Shown here in pieces: positions 8,110 to 17,755 of a stretch of DNA of 64,000 nt. A model generated the notes under the pieces. The model did not search any database. It saw only the letters and a program-made list of their open reading frames with translations, and was not told where the DNA came from. Both the position numbers and the translations under genes were made by a program. Positions within the stretch are counted from its first letter, which is position 1. The number at the start of each line of letters is the position of its first letter. This DNA is from Nostoc sp. NMS8 (lineage in GTDB: Bacteria; Cyanobacteriota; Cyanobacteriia; Cyanobacteriales; Nostocaceae): positions 164,464 through 228,463 of the forward strand of contig NZ_JABXKK010000116.1 of the NCBI RefSeq assembly GCF_017115045.1, written 5' to 3'.

Positions 8110-10038
8110 ATGGTACAAACCCCTCCATCTCAGTTTTCACCAGATCAATATAAAGTTGATTCTGCACAAGAAAAAGTAGACGCTATCATAGAAACACCAC
8201 CATCAGAAAGTGAGATTGACCTAGAGTTTCTTTACACCAGAGATATTGAATTTCGTCAGGAAACCATTTACTTTCTTGTGGTCGATCGCTTTTATGATGG
8301 CGATCCAGATAATAGCGAAGGTGCAAACTCAGAACTGTACGATCCAACTAGAAAAGATTGGGGTAAGTATTGGGGTGGCGATTTGCAAGGTGTCATCGAT
8401 AAATTAGATTATCTCAAAAATATGGGAGTGACAGCCATTTGGTTAACTCCACTGTTTGAGCAGGTTGAAGAGCTATTTGTTGGAAATGCAGCGCTACATG
8501 GCTATTGGACAAAAGACTTTAAGCGGATTAATCCTCGCTACATTGCTGACGGAGAGAACCCTTCTTTAAACGCTACTCAAGAAGAAAAAAATACCACCTT
8601 TGACTGGTTAATTACAGAACTGCACAAGCGGAATATGAAGCTAGTGCTAGATATTGTTTGCAACCATAGCAGTCCTGACACTAGTGGTAGCAAAGGCGAA
8701 TTGTATGACGATGGCGTTAAAATTGCTGATTTCAATGATGATGTCAATCATTGGTATCACCACTATGGTGAAGTGCAAAACTGGGAAGACGATTGGCAAG
8801 TACAGAACTGTGAACTATGTGGTCTAGCAACCTTTAATGAAAACAATACAGAATATCGGGAATATATTAAGTCAGCAATCAAACAATGGCTAGATCGGGG
8901 TGTGGATGCACTGCGGGTGGATACTGTCAAGCACATGCCGATTTGGTTTTGGCAAGAATTCACTGGCGAGATGACCAATCACAAACCAGATGTATTCATT
9001 TTTGGTGAATGGATTTATAGTAATCCGACTGACGATCGCTCAGTGGAATTTGTTAACCACTCAGGGATGACACTTCTAGACTTTGGCTTGTGTGTGGCAA
9101 TTCGAGCCGCATTAGGGCAAGGTTCAGAAATGGGATTCCAGACAATTCAATACATTTTTGACCAAGATCATCGCTACAAGGGGGCAACAGAGCTAGTTAC
9201 CTTCATCGATAATCATGATATGTCTCGCTTTCAATCGCTGAACCCCGATCCAGCGATGTTGAAGGTTGCGATCGCCTTAATTATGACCTGTCGCGGCATT
9301 CCCTGCATTTACTACGGTACAGAACAGTATCTCCATGACGACACCGATGGCGGTAACGACCCATACAACCGCCCAATGATGGAAAATTGGGATACTGATA
9401 GTGAAATTTATCGTTGCATCAGGCTGCTATCTGGCTTACGGCGACTGAATCCAGCCGTATCAATGGGTAGCCACTGGCAAAAATACTTAACACCAGATGT
9501 TTACTGCTATGTACGCCGTTATCGTGACTCTGTGTGTTTTGTAGCTTTAAACCGGGGAGGAGAAGTTACTTTACCAGAAGTAGAAACAGAATTGCCCGAT
9601 GGAGAACATACCTGCGTGGTGACTCGCAACAAGTATGAAGTGAAAGACGGCAAGATTTATAATCTGGTATTAGAAGAACGAGGAGTGCTTGTTTTCAGCC
9701 ACGTTGGCGAACGGATCAAAGCACAAACAATTGTCCGCGTCCAACTCAATGGCGTAGAAACCCAACCAGGTGAAATCATTGTAGTGACAGGAGATTGCCC
9801 AGAGTTAGGTAACTGGGATATCAGCAAAGCGTATCCCTTAGAGTACATCAACACCAATACCTGGTCTGCGGAGATTCCCTTTGATGAAAGTACTGGTAAG
9901 CTGATTGCTTATAAATATGCCATGTGGCGGGAAGGGCGATCGCCTCTGCGCGAAAATCTGGTAAACCGCCGCTGGGTGATTGCGAAAGAAGGTACTGTCA
10001 AATGGCGTGATACCTGGGCATCAGGAAGAGAATCATAG
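8110..10038 (+). CDS. GH13 alpha-amylase family enzyme with C-terminal CBM20
   Basis: Glycoside hydrolase family 13 barrel with all four classical regions: DIVCNHSS, GVDALRVDTVKH (nucleophile Asp), FGEW (acid/base Glu) and FIDNHDMSR (transition-state Asp). Residues about 545-640 are a starch-binding module of the CBM20 type (GDCPELGNWD, YKYAMWREG). There is no signal peptide, so the enzyme is predicted to be cytoplasmic and to act on glycogen or maltodextrins; it could be an amylase, a CGTase-like transferase or a maltogenic enzyme. I chose ATG 8110; a TTG four codons upstream is possible. No other glycogen genes are adjacent. Regulation by nitrogen is only hinted at by a palindrome at 8061. 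Confidence 0.88.
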   Translation: MVQTPPSQFSPDQYKVDSAQEKVDAIIETPPSESEIDLEFLYTRDIEFRQETIYFLVVDRFYDGDPDNSEGANSELYDPTRKDWGKYWGGDLQGVIDKLDYLKNMGVTAIWLTPLFEQVEELFVGNAALHGYWTKDFKRINPRYIADGENPSLNATQEEKNTTFDWLITELHKRNMKLVLDIVCNHSSPDTSGSKGELYDDGVKIADFNDDVNHWYHHYGEVQNWEDDWQVQNCELCGLATFNENNTEYREYIKSAIKQWLDRGVDALRVDTVKHMPIWFWQEFTGEMTNHKPDVFIFGEWIYSNPTDDRSVEFVNHSGMTLLDFGLCVAIRAALGQGSEMGFQTIQYIFDQDHRYKGATELVTFIDNHDMSRFQSLNPDPAMLKVAIALIMTCRGIPCIYYGTEQYLHDDTDGGNDPYNRPMMENWDTDSEIYRCIRLLSGLRRLNPAVSMGSHWQKYLTPDVYCYVRRYRDSVCFVALNRGGEVTLPEVETELPDGEHTCVVTRNKYEVKDGKIYNLVLEERGVLVFSHVGERIKAQTIVRVQLNGVETQPGEIIVVTGDCPELGNWDISKAYPLEYINTNTWSAEIPFDESTGKLIAYKYAMWREGRSPLRENLVNRRWVIAKEGTVKWRDTWASGRES

Positions 10039-10468
10039 AGTTTATCAAGAAAGGCAGGAAGCAGATAGCGCGGGGTAAAGCCTCTTGAAGAGAAGGCTTT
10101 ACCCTGCACTATCACCACTAAGTTGCAAGCTTGCGTACCCTGTTGGCATCCTGTTGACATATTTACCATATCCAGTGGTAATAAGCCAATTTGCAGTTCA
10201 CCATCATCGCTATCTACCTGAAGTTATAAATTATTTTTGTCTCAAGATAGAACAATATAATGATACCTTTCCCTCTTTTGGATATTACTTGAATTCTCAA
10301 AGATGAATTTAAGCGTTGAATAACTATGTACAACGGACACAAATATTTGTCATAATAACATCGTCAGATAGAAGAATTAAAACTTGTTTAAAAGTAAATT
10401 ATAGATATTGCAGCGCTTTTCAAGTGAGCAAAAAAATCAACAATTAACATACTTTAGGAACAAATAAA
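10039..10468. other. Intergenic region without recognised gene
   Basis: 430 bp between the amylase and the CsbD-like gene. It contains one open frame of 73 codons (10085-10306) without family features, a weak start and no ribosome site, so I do not call it. The 3' part is AT-rich and probably holds the promoter of the CsbD-like gene. Confidence 0.5.
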
Positions 10469-10651
10469 ATGAGTATTGAAGATAAAGCAAAAGCTTTTGC
10501 TAAAAATGTCGAAGGAAAAGTACAAGAGGCAATTGGCGAAGTAACTGGCGATCCTAAAGATAAAGCTGAAGGTAAAGCAAAACAAGCTGAAGCTGAAGTT
10601 CGCAACACTGCTGAGAATATCAAAGATGAAGTTAAAAAGACTTTAGACTAA
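10469..10651 (+). CDS. CsbD-like stress response protein
   Basis: A 60-residue, highly charged, Lys/Glu/Ala-rich helical protein with the CsbD pattern KVQEAIGEVTGDPKDKAEGKA. CsbD-like proteins accumulate in general stress in many bacteria; their molecular action is unknown. The ATG is preceded by AGGAA at suitable distance (about 10458-10462). The gene is monocistronic, and two hairpins follow (10689 and 10787). It is soluble and probably cytoplasmic. Confidence 0.9.
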   Translation: MSIEDKAKAFAKNVEGKVQEAIGEVTGDPKDKAEGKAKQAEAEVRNTAENIKDEVKKTLD

Positions 10652-10688
10652 TGCAGGCGGAAGTTTCCCCTAGCTTTAATAATTTGCT

Positions 10689-10722
10689 CAATTAGGGGCA
10701 AGTCATGAATTTCCCCTAATTG
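10689..10722. terminator. Hairpin downstream of the CsbD-like gene
   Basis: CAATTAGGGG and its exact complement CCCCTAATTG pair across a 14-nt loop. No long T run follows, so this may be an mRNA-stabilising hairpin or a weak terminator. Confidence 0.55.
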
Positions 10723-10786
10723 TCTCGTTAGTTTAAATTTTAGCTGGATTTACACCGTAGTATACTAGGTAGAAATTTATTTAGTC

Positions 10787-10826
10787 AGAAGGTTCAGTAA
10801 ATAGTTATTTGCTGAACCTTCTTTAG
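10787..10826 (+). terminator. Rho-independent terminator-like hairpin
   Basis: AGAAGGTTCAG pairs with CTGAACCTTCT (10812-10822); the stem extends through AAAT/ATTT with one mismatch and is followed by TTAGTT. It is the second hairpin behind the CsbD-like gene and faces the end of the minus-strand gene at 10956. Confidence 0.65.
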
Positions 10827-10955
10827 TTATTAAATCTGTGTTTTGTCTGAGATTTTTAGGAATTTGGACAACAGCGATCGCAAAATATTTTCTCAAAGCT
10901 TTCACTGATTTTTTCACAGCTGCTAATTCATGATTACTCTTCTATTTACCTGTTT

Positions 10956-12050
10956 TTAGTGTTCACCAGCCACAGGTAGACGTATAGTGAATGTACTACC
11001 CTTGCCTGGTTCAGATATCACATCGATAGTGCCTTGATGTGCTTCGATAATATAGCGAGATAGATATAGTCCCAAACCACTACCAGAACGTTGGTGTTTC
11101 CCTTGACGAAATCGCTCGAATAATATTGCCTGATCTGGTTTAGAAATTCCTGGCCCTGTATCTTGGATATCAATATTCACAGCTACAGGAGTGAGATGAC
11201 AGTGAATATCTACAGAACCATTGTCTGTAAATTTGATAGCATTACCAATGATATTTGTCAAAACTCGCCGCAGTTCAACGCGATCGCCCATGATGGTGCT
11301 TGCGGTTTTGTCTTTATCAAGGTTTACAACTAATCCTTTTTCTTCAGCTAGGGGAGTTAATTCTTGGGAAACTTCACTCACTAATTCCTGAATATTGCAG
11401 GGAGAAATTTTTAAGATTTTACAGCCCGCTTCATGACGATAAACTTCTAGCAAGGTATTTACCATTTCCAGCAGGTCTTGATTGCTGCCAATCATGGTAT
11501 CAATTATTTCTTGCAATTGTGGCGAGACTTCGCAAAACCTGCCTTCTAGCAATAATTTTAATACGCGGTTAGAAGCTACTAGGGGTATGCGTAAATCGTG
11601 AGTAAAACGTGAGACAAAATCTGCCCGGAGGTTAGCCATCTGATCTCGTTCGTCGATACTATGCTTGAGACGCAAGAGCGATCGCACTCGTGCATGTAGT
11701 TCATCAGGATCGAATGGTTTACGAATAAAGTCATCTGCACCAGCATCAAGTCCTTCCACAACACTAGACTGATAGTGAGCCGTGAGCAGCAGAATGGGGA
11801 TAAATGGCAACGCCTGATTCTTTCGGATGCGTCGAGTAAATTCATAGCCATCAAGCTCCGGCATCATCACATCTAAAAGAATTATGTCAGGTGGTGACTC
11901 CTCAACCATAGCCAGAGCTATTTTGCTATCTTCCACCAACGTAATTTCATAGTCCTCATCTTCTAGGACTGCTTCTAAGACCAGTAGATTGTCAAAAACA
12001 TCATCGACAACAAGGATTTTATCTTTTTTGACAGTTTTAGTTAAAGACAT
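10956..12050 (-). CDS. Response regulator-histidine kinase fusion
   Basis: A 364-residue signalling protein with a receiver domain first (phospho-acceptor Asp60 in LLDVMMPELDG, Lys111 in IRKPF) and a complete kinase core after it: H-box RFTHDLRIP with His151, N-box NIIGNAIKFTDNG, G1 DTGPGI, F-box ILFERFRQG, G2 GSGLGLYLSR. It has no membrane helix or other sensor domain, so input probably arrives by phosphotransfer or protein contact. This REC-HK order is common in cyanobacteria. It is transcribed away from a NarL-type regulator (12448), a likely but unproven partner. The intervening 397 bp are AT-rich, contain both promoters and show no other gene. Confidence 0.9.
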   Translation of the reverse strand: MSLTKTVKKDKILVVDDVFDNLLVLEAVLEDEDYEITLVEDSKIALAMVEESPPDIILLDVMMPELDGYEFTRRIRKNQALPFIPILLLTAHYQSSVVEGLDAGADDFIRKPFDPDELHARVRSLLRLKHSIDERDQMANLRADFVSRFTHDLRIPLVASNRVLKLLLEGRFCEVSPQLQEIIDTMIGSNQDLLEMVNTLLEVYRHEAGCKILKISPCNIQELVSEVSQELTPLAEEKGLVVNLDKDKTASTIMGDRVELRRVLTNIIGNAIKFTDNGSVDIHCHLTPVAVNIDIQDTGPGISKPDQAILFERFRQGKHQRSGSGLGLYLSRYIIEAHQGTIDVISEPGKGSTFTIRLPVAGEH

Positions 12051-12447
12051 AGGCTAAATAAAAAAAGAAGTGCTTGGCTATTCCTAGCAAATCTAGTAAT
12101 AGCTTACTTTACGAGCGCTGACATTATTAAGAATTTAGATTTTCTTTTAGAGTTTCCTGAGCTAAATATTCTACTTTTTAAGTATTTATACGATCTAAAC
12201 TCAAATTAAGTGTGTTAATTATAACTTAGTTTGTTTTAGTCTAGAATCCCACTGTCTTTATATCTGAGTTGTTGACACCGAAACTCTTGCCTTAGAAAGG
12301 CTTACAAGATAAGGTTATTTATGTCTCATGGGAGATGAACTTTAGGGAATAATAGCAACTGCATTGCTTTTTGTATAAGATCCCGAATAGAAGAACGAGA
12401 TTATTTTAATCTGTACTTTAGATAAATAACAGTAAAGTTAAGCAACT

Positions 12448-13167
12448 ATGAGTGAAATCAAGATCCTTGTGATTGAAGATCACAACCTGACAAGAATCGG
12501 CTTGCGGTCTGCCTTACAAACTCAGCCAGAGTTTAACATTGTTGGTGAAGCAGCCAATGCAGCCGACGGCATCAAGCTTCTGAAAACTCTCAAGCCGGAT
12601 GTTGCTACTATTGACATTGGTTTGCCTGACATGGATGGTATTGAGCTAACACGCACATTTAGGCAACATCAGGCAGAGAATGAGGACTATACAACAAAGC
12701 TGCTAATTTTAACGATGCAAAATAGCGAACAAGCAGTTTTAGCAGCATTTGCAGCAGGTGCAGATTCTTATTGCATGAAGGATATAGAAACTGAAAAACT
12801 AATAGAGGCTGTGCAAACGACTTATGCCGGTAGCTCATGGATCGATCCAGCGATCGCAGACCTTGTATTACAACAAATACGTCAAGATTTCCCCGATGGT
12901 AGCAGAGGAGCATCTGGAAAAAGAGTCTTGATTGAAGGCATTGACCCAGATGTTGAGAAAAGTATAGTCAGCTATCCTTTAACTCATCGGGAAATGGATG
13001 TTTTAGAGTTGATTGTCGCTGGGTGTGACAATGCAGAAATTGCCAAAAGACTCTATCTAACAGTCGGTACTGTCAAAACTCATGTTCGAGGTATTCTCAA
13101 TAAACTCTGTGTTGCTGACCGGACACAAGCTGCTGTCCGTGCTTTGCGTGCTGGATTAGTACCGTGA
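12448..13167 (+). CDS. NarL/LuxR-family response regulator
   Basis: A 239-residue two-domain regulator: a receiver domain at residues 4-125 with phospho-acceptor Asp56 (DVATIDIGLPDMDG) and a C-terminal LuxR-type helix-turn-helix (LTHREMDVLELIVAGCDN ... LTVGTVKTHVRGILNKL). It should bind DNA as a phosphorylation-controlled dimer. A linker of about 50 residues separates the domains. The gene diverges from the REC-histidine kinase gene, which suggests that the two form a signalling pair. Targets cannot be told from the sequence. The start is the ATG at 12448, without a strong Shine-Dalgarno sequence. Confidence 0.9.
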   Translation: MSEIKILVIEDHNLTRIGLRSALQTQPEFNIVGEAANAADGIKLLKTLKPDVATIDIGLPDMDGIELTRTFRQHQAENEDYTTKLLILTMQNSEQAVLAAFAAGADSYCMKDIETEKLIEAVQTTYAGSSWIDPAIADLVLQQIRQDFPDGSRGASGKRVLIEGIDPDVEKSIVSYPLTHREMDVLELIVAGCDNAEIAKRLYLTVGTVKTHVRGILNKLCVADRTQAAVRALRAGLVP

Positions 13168-13335
13168 GCAATAACGTAGTCATCATCAACTGCCTACACA
13201 AGAACACTCAACAAATAAATAAACAATTAACGTAACTCCCCAATCCCCGTTATCTAGGACAAAGATTTATTAAGAAATTGTTACAAAGTTTAGTAGAATG
13301 ACATAATTGGCAAATAAGTATTTTTTATCATATAC

Positions 13336-15021
13336 ATGATAGCGGATCAATTTCCTTGGCTTACCGCAATTGTCTTGCTGCCACTCTTTGCTTCCCTGCT
13401 CATCCCTGTACTGCCTGATAAAGATGGCAAGCGCGTGCGGTGGTATGCCCTGGGTGTAGGTATTGCAGACTTTGCCTTAATGTGCTACGCCTTTTGGAAC
13501 CATTACGATGCCAGTAGTGCTAGTTTTCAACTTGTGGAAAATTATGCTTGGGTGCCTCAGTTAGGTTTTAACTGGGCGGTATCGGTGGATGGACTTTCAG
13601 CGCCACTTGTGCTTCTAGCAGGATTTGTCACTACACTCTCGATTTTTTCGGCATGGCAAGTTGATCATCGACCGCGCCTCTTCTATTTTTTAATGCTGGT
13701 GCTGTATTCAGCACAGGTAGGGGTGTTCGTTGCCAAAGACTTGCTGCTATTTTTCATTATGTGGGAAGTAGAACTAATTCCCGTCTACTTACTAGTTTGC
13801 ATTTGGGGTGGGCAAAGGCGTCGTTATGCGGCTACGAAATTTTTGTTGTATACCGCAGCGGCTTCTATATTCATTTTAGTTGCAGCCCTGGCAATGGGGT
13901 TATATGGCGGCGGGAATATGACATTTGACATCACCGCCCTCGCCAGCAAGGAATATCCTCTGAGTCTACAACTGCTACTTTATGCAGGATTGTTGATTGC
14001 ATTTGGTGTCAAGCTTGCTGTTTTCCCCATGCATACCTGGTTGCCTGATGCCCACGGCGAAGCATCCTCTCCTGTGTCGATGATTTTGGCAGGTGTGCTG
14101 CTGAAAATGGGCGGATATGGACTGATTCGCCTAAATCTTGAGTTGCTTCCCGATGCACACATTTACTTTGCGCCCGTTCTAGCCATTCTGGGTGTTGTCA
14201 ATATTATCTATGGTGCATTGAACTCCTTTGCTCAGACCAATATGAAGCGGCGTTTGGCTTATTCGTCGATTTCTCACATGGGGTTTGTACTGCTTGGAAT
14301 TGCCTCATTCACTGATTTGGGAATCAACGGCGCGATGTTGCAGATGATTTCGCATGGCTTGATTGCATCAGTGCTGTTCTTCTTGGCAGGCGTTACTTAC
14401 GATCGCACCCACACAATGGTAATGAAAGATATGGGCGGTATTGGTCAAGCCATGCCCAAAGTCTTTGCCTTGTTCACAATCGGAACAATGGCATCCCTAG
14501 CACTTCCCGGTATGAGTGGCTTCGCTGGCGAACTATCGGTATTTGTTGGGATGACAAGCAGCGATGTTTATAGTTCAACTTTCTGCACCGTCACAGTTTT
14601 TCTAGCCGCAGTTGGAGTCATCCTCACACCAATCTATCTACTTTCTATGCTGCGAGAGGTGTTTTATGGTAAAGACGCAGCACTGCTATGCGACATTAAT
14701 AACGCAGGCTTGGAAAATCAAGAAGATGACGGAACAGTTTGTTTTGGTACAGACTGTCTGGTACCAGAAGATGCAGTCTACGAGGATGCTAGACCCCGTG
14801 AGGTCTTCATCGCTGCTTGCTTTCTGCTAATGATTATTGGTATTGGTTTCTATCCCAAAATGGCGATGCAGATGTACGACGTGAAGACAGTTGCAGTGAA
14901 TGCTAATCTTCGCCAGTCTTATGCCATAGTCTCGCAAACAAATCCCCAGATTTATGCTAATTTATTGGTTCCGCAAATTTCAGAGGTTGAGGTAGCGCCC
15001 ATTTTGGGAACTTTGAAGTAA
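13336..15021 (+). CDS. ndhD: NAD(P)H-quinone oxidoreductase subunit 4 (NdhD family)
   Basis: Proton-pumping membrane subunit of cyanobacterial NDH-1. The 561-residue protein shows about 14 hydrophobic helices and the antiporter-type signatures of NdhD/NuoM: the glutamate in LFFIMWEVELIPVYLL, FAVKL-like FGVKLAVFPMHTWLPDAHGEA with the key lysine, and KRRLAYSSISHMGF. It fits the NdhD1/NdhD2 class (respiratory and cyclic flow) better than NdhD3/D4 of CO2 uptake, but this subclass call is an inference. No ndhF neighbour exists, so the gene is transcribed alone as known for ndhD2-type copies. A small hairpin follows at 15074. Confidence 0.93.
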   Translation: MIADQFPWLTAIVLLPLFASLLIPVLPDKDGKRVRWYALGVGIADFALMCYAFWNHYDASSASFQLVENYAWVPQLGFNWAVSVDGLSAPLVLLAGFVTTLSIFSAWQVDHRPRLFYFLMLVLYSAQVGVFVAKDLLLFFIMWEVELIPVYLLVCIWGGQRRRYAATKFLLYTAAASIFILVAALAMGLYGGGNMTFDITALASKEYPLSLQLLLYAGLLIAFGVKLAVFPMHTWLPDAHGEASSPVSMILAGVLLKMGGYGLIRLNLELLPDAHIYFAPVLAILGVVNIIYGALNSFAQTNMKRRLAYSSISHMGFVLLGIASFTDLGINGAMLQMISHGLIASVLFFLAGVTYDRTHTMVMKDMGGIGQAMPKVFALFTIGTMASLALPGMSGFAGELSVFVGMTSSDVYSSTFCTVTVFLAAVGVILTPIYLLSMLREVFYGKDAALLCDINNAGLENQEDDGTVCFGTDCLVPEDAVYEDARPREVFIAACFLLMIIGIGFYPKMAMQMYDVKTVAVNANLRQSYAIVSQTNPQIYANLLVPQISEVEVAPILGTLK

Positions 15022-15073
15022 GGTTTTTGACTAATAGATTTGTCTAAAAGAGTTTTGTCTACAACTAGCTACT

Positions 15074-15094
15074 ACCCGTCTATGGGTTTTTATT
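15074..15094 (+). terminator. Weak terminator-like hairpin after ndhD
   Basis: ACCC and GGGT pair across GTCTAT and are followed by TTTTATT. The stem is only four base pairs, so the call is tentative. Confidence 0.35.
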
Positions 15095-16032
15095 AGGTGA
15101 TGACTTTGCCTAAATGCTCTACGCAACCGATAATTACTGCATGATAGTATAAATAATTAGGTTGCGTATGAGTAATACTTGCTTCTTCTATGGACAGAAA
15201 AGCAATCTTTATAAAAACTAGAATTGTTGAGAGTATCTGCATCCTGATATTTGATTAACAAACGCTTATCACCCGATCGTTAACACAGCTTTATAAAAAA
15301 TTGGTATCAGCATTTACCTGACACTATAGAACTCCTATTTAATTTAAAAAAGCTCAGGACGTTCGGCAGGCAAAGCCTCAGTCGGCTCACAGCAGAAGCC
15401 TACTCCCCACTTATCGGGCTTGCGCTTCTCTACGACACGCTTCGCCAACGCCAACGCACACCACGCAAATAATTTTAAAAATCCAATCGGATTGCTATAG
15501 TCAGATTTGTATCTATTGCTGAACATATACACGTATTTATTGACGAAAGCTAATTAATCAAACTCAGGTTGTGTTAAAAATTCATATACTTTTTGTTTGA
15601 GTTAGTTAAATATGCGAATTAAGAGTTGATTTTAGATAAATCAGCATTTTAAAAAAGTTCAGTAACATTGCTCTTTTAGTAACAAGTTAAATTTAACTAA
15701 AATATTAATAGTTGTGCTGGCTTAGTTGATAAAAAACTTCAATTATTCCAGGTGTATCTATTTGTCAACTCTCTACTATACCGATTCATTAGTACTAAAA
15801 TAAGCGCTCTCTTTTTACGAAGGAAAAGTTTTTTTCACCTTGCCTGATATAAAAGGTAGCGGATTAACGTACTAATAATTAGTAGGTCTATTCATTTAGA
15901 AATCGCTGTAATCAGGTTTTTTTAAACAACAGCGTCATGATTTATGTTGGCAAATTGCGGTTTTTTTCCAATTAATAACAAACACAACTTCTTTCAGTTT
16001 TGAATATTTATCAACCCATTTTAGCAATTCCC
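15095..16032. other. Gene-poor AT-rich stretch with one Nostoc-type repeat
   Basis: Nearly 1 kb with no gene that I recognise. It holds a GC-richer repeat block at about 15350-15465 with GCGTTGGCGAAGCG on the minus strand. The rest is AT-rich, with a GTTAAATTTAAC palindrome near 15685. Part of it likely includes the promoter for the secreted protein at 16033. Confidence 0.6.
15350..15465. repeat. Nostoc-type GC-rich repeat block
   Basis: On the minus strand the block contains GCGTTGGCGAAGCGTGTCG followed by GAGAAGCGCAAGCCCG and other short inverted segments. Its GCGTTGGCGAAGC core recurs inside the gatB coding region at about 27120-27140. A 62-codon frame runs through it but is a by-product of the repeat. 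Confidence 0.7.
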
Positions 16033-16350
16033 ATGCAACAATATATTTCTCATTTGCTCCTACTAATACTAGGAACAAGTTCAACTTTCATCATTACTCC
16101 GTGTCAAGCTCAAACTCCAGCAAAACCCAACAGTCAAAATACTGATAAGATTAATTCCATATCTCCAAATTCATCTTCTACTATTGAATTGAGTGATTTT
16201 GTCAATTCTACTAATAGTAAATCATCTATTCTCTCTCAAGCATCATCTAGTAACTCTTCTGTGGCTGATGCCAATATAACAGAAAATAAGCAGAAGCTAC
16301 GGGTTCCTATTTCCAGCAGAATTTTTCCCACACCTTCAATGCAGCAATAA
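16033..16350 (+). CDS. Short secreted Ser/Asn-rich protein, unknown
   Basis: About 105 residues from the ATG at 16033 (a TTG 11 codons upstream is an alternative). The N-terminus is a signal peptide: short polar start, hydrophobic core HLLLLILGTSSTFIITP, and a likely cleavage after CQAQ/QA near residue 27. The mature part is low complexity, rich in Ser, Asn and Thr, with no known fold; it ends RIFPTPSMQQ. Function is not recognisable. It is a single gene between two repeat-rich gaps. Confidence 0.5.
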   Translation: MQQYISHLLLLILGTSSTFIITPCQAQTPAKPNSQNTDKINSISPNSSSTIELSDFVNSTNSKSSILSQASSSNSSVADANITENKQKLRVPISSRIFPTPSMQQ

Positions 16351-16531
16351 TTAGCGGCTAAATATTGAGTTTACTTGCTTGGGCTGACAGGTATCTAAAT
16401 TCATACATGATATACAATATTACCTGGTGAAAATACTACACTAGTGAGAGATTTTTAATTTTTCTCCTTTGTTGGGGTAGGACAAATATCATCTATAGCG
16501 GCTCTCGTATTATGCGGGAAGCCGCTACACC

Positions 16532-16698
16532 TTAGAGGATGTTTGAAAAGTTATCTTGTCGGTATCAAAAATTTTAGATCCTCCTAAATCCCCCTTAAAA
16601 AGGGGGACTTTGATTCCGGTTCCCCCCTTAAAAAGGGGGGTTAGGGGGGATCTAAAGTGCCTAAGGCCACAGCGAAACACTTTTCAAACAACCTCTTA
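16532..16698. mobile_element. MITE-like element, family 1, copy 1
   Basis: About 165 bp bounded by inverted ends AGAGG(A/T)TGTTTGAAAAG. The inside has the nested palindrome CCCCCTTAAAAAGGGGG twice. Near-identical copies lie at 54898-55063 and, in reverse, at 62161-62327. It codes for nothing and always sits next to TT/TA. It lies in the gap 16351-16965, which otherwise shows a small hairpin (16496-16527) and a doubtful 65-codon frame. Confidence 0.85.
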
Positions 16699-16965
16699 TA
16701 AAGAAATGGTATTAGTGGTTTCGGAAATGACTTGATGACACGAATTTGTTTCAATACTATTTAAATAATAGAACAAATATATAAAATGAAAAGTACGCAC
16801 TTAAAAGTAACGTACTCACTAAAAAAATACTGTACAATTTCCAGTTGTATGTATTGTGAAAAATTACAAAGTACAGAAACTCGCCATCATCCTGGAATAG
16901 TGCAAAAGTTTTCGGGCGACATTCATCGAAGGCTTGAAAAATAACCTCCTTCACACTAAATTTGC

Positions 16966-17754
16966 TCAGATTTGCTCAATTTTGATCTCACTATCTGTTC
17001 CTACACTAATAATGCTGTTTTCTGGGCAAGCAATCCAATTACCTATAAATAGCGGTTCAGACGCAATAATTACGGATTTTGGAAAAGTCGGATCATCTCT
17101 TATCCAGTAAAGAGATGGAGGCGGTGAAGTGGTAGCAAAACGAGAAGCTATTAAACGATTTCCATCACTAAAAATCACGTTGAGTGAGGCTTCTACTTGA
17201 TAGCGTTTTGCCATCTCTAAAAGCGTTAATAATGTAGTGCGTAAAGCATATTCTGGAGGTCGATGTTTGTTAATTTGACTTTGTGAAAGTAATAATGCAA
17301 AAATGTGTTCGGAGTCAGTACTGCCATTAATTTTTTCGTAAAATTCTTGGGTTAAAGCGCTGCGGATTTTTCTGTGTAATGTTTTGCGGAAATTCTCAAT
17401 TCGTCCATTGTGGATAAATAGCTGTTGTTGATGGTTAAAAGGCTGACAATTAGCAAAATCTACAGCTTGTCCTGGTGTAGCACTGCGGACATAAGCAAGT
17501 ACACACTTTGATTCAACGTAACGGCTGAGACTGGGTAGGTTTATATCATTCCAAATAGGTAGAGTATTTTTATAGATAAAAGGATCAGTATCTTTTTGAT
17601 TATGATACCAACCCACACCAAAGCCATCTGCATTTACTACCCCAGATAGCATTTCGCGGGGTCGATAACTCTGGACTATGAGTGAGTGTTCTGGTTTATA
17701 CAGAAGATGTTCTAAAGAAACAGGCGAACCGAGGTAAGCAAGTAAACGGCACAT
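16966..17754 (-). CDS. egtC: Class II glutamine amidotransferase, EgtC-like
   Basis: An Ntn-type amidohydrolase of about 262 residues. The start at 17754 places the catalytic Cys right after the initiator Met (MCRLLAYLG), as this family needs, and AGGTGG lies about 9 bases upstream; an upstream ATG (17781) would bury the nucleophile. Other family marks: VNADGFGVGWY, YVRSATPG, NCQPFNH and FIHNGRIENF. EgtC removes the gamma-glutamyl group in ergothioneine synthesis, while YafJ-like relatives have unknown substrates; egtB and egtD are not in the window, so the symbol is tentative. Its start codon is one base from that of the divergent gene. Confidence 0.75.
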   Translation of the reverse strand: MCRLLAYLGSPVSLEHLLYKPEHSLIVQSYRPREMLSGVVNADGFGVGWYHNQKDTDPFIYKNTLPIWNDINLPSLSRYVESKCVLAYVRSATPGQAVDFANCQPFNHQQQLFIHNGRIENFRKTLHRKIRSALTQEFYEKINGSTDSEHIFALLLSQSQINKHRPPEYALRTTLLTLLEMAKRYQVEASLNVIFSDGNRLIASRFATTSPPPSLYWIRDDPTFPKSVIIASEPLFIGNWIACPENSIISVGTDSEIKIEQI

Positions 17755-17755
17755 T

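Noticed and set aside
10085..10306. 73-codon open frame after the amylase gene
   Set aside because: Composition is unlike a protein and no motif or ribosome site is seen.
15344..15532. 62-codon minus-strand open frame
   Set aside because: Most of it is a GC-rich Nostoc repeat block read by chance; no family features or ribosome site.
16757..16954. 65-codon frame with a hydrophobic end
   Set aside because: AT-rich sequence alone gives such frames; no start signal or family.
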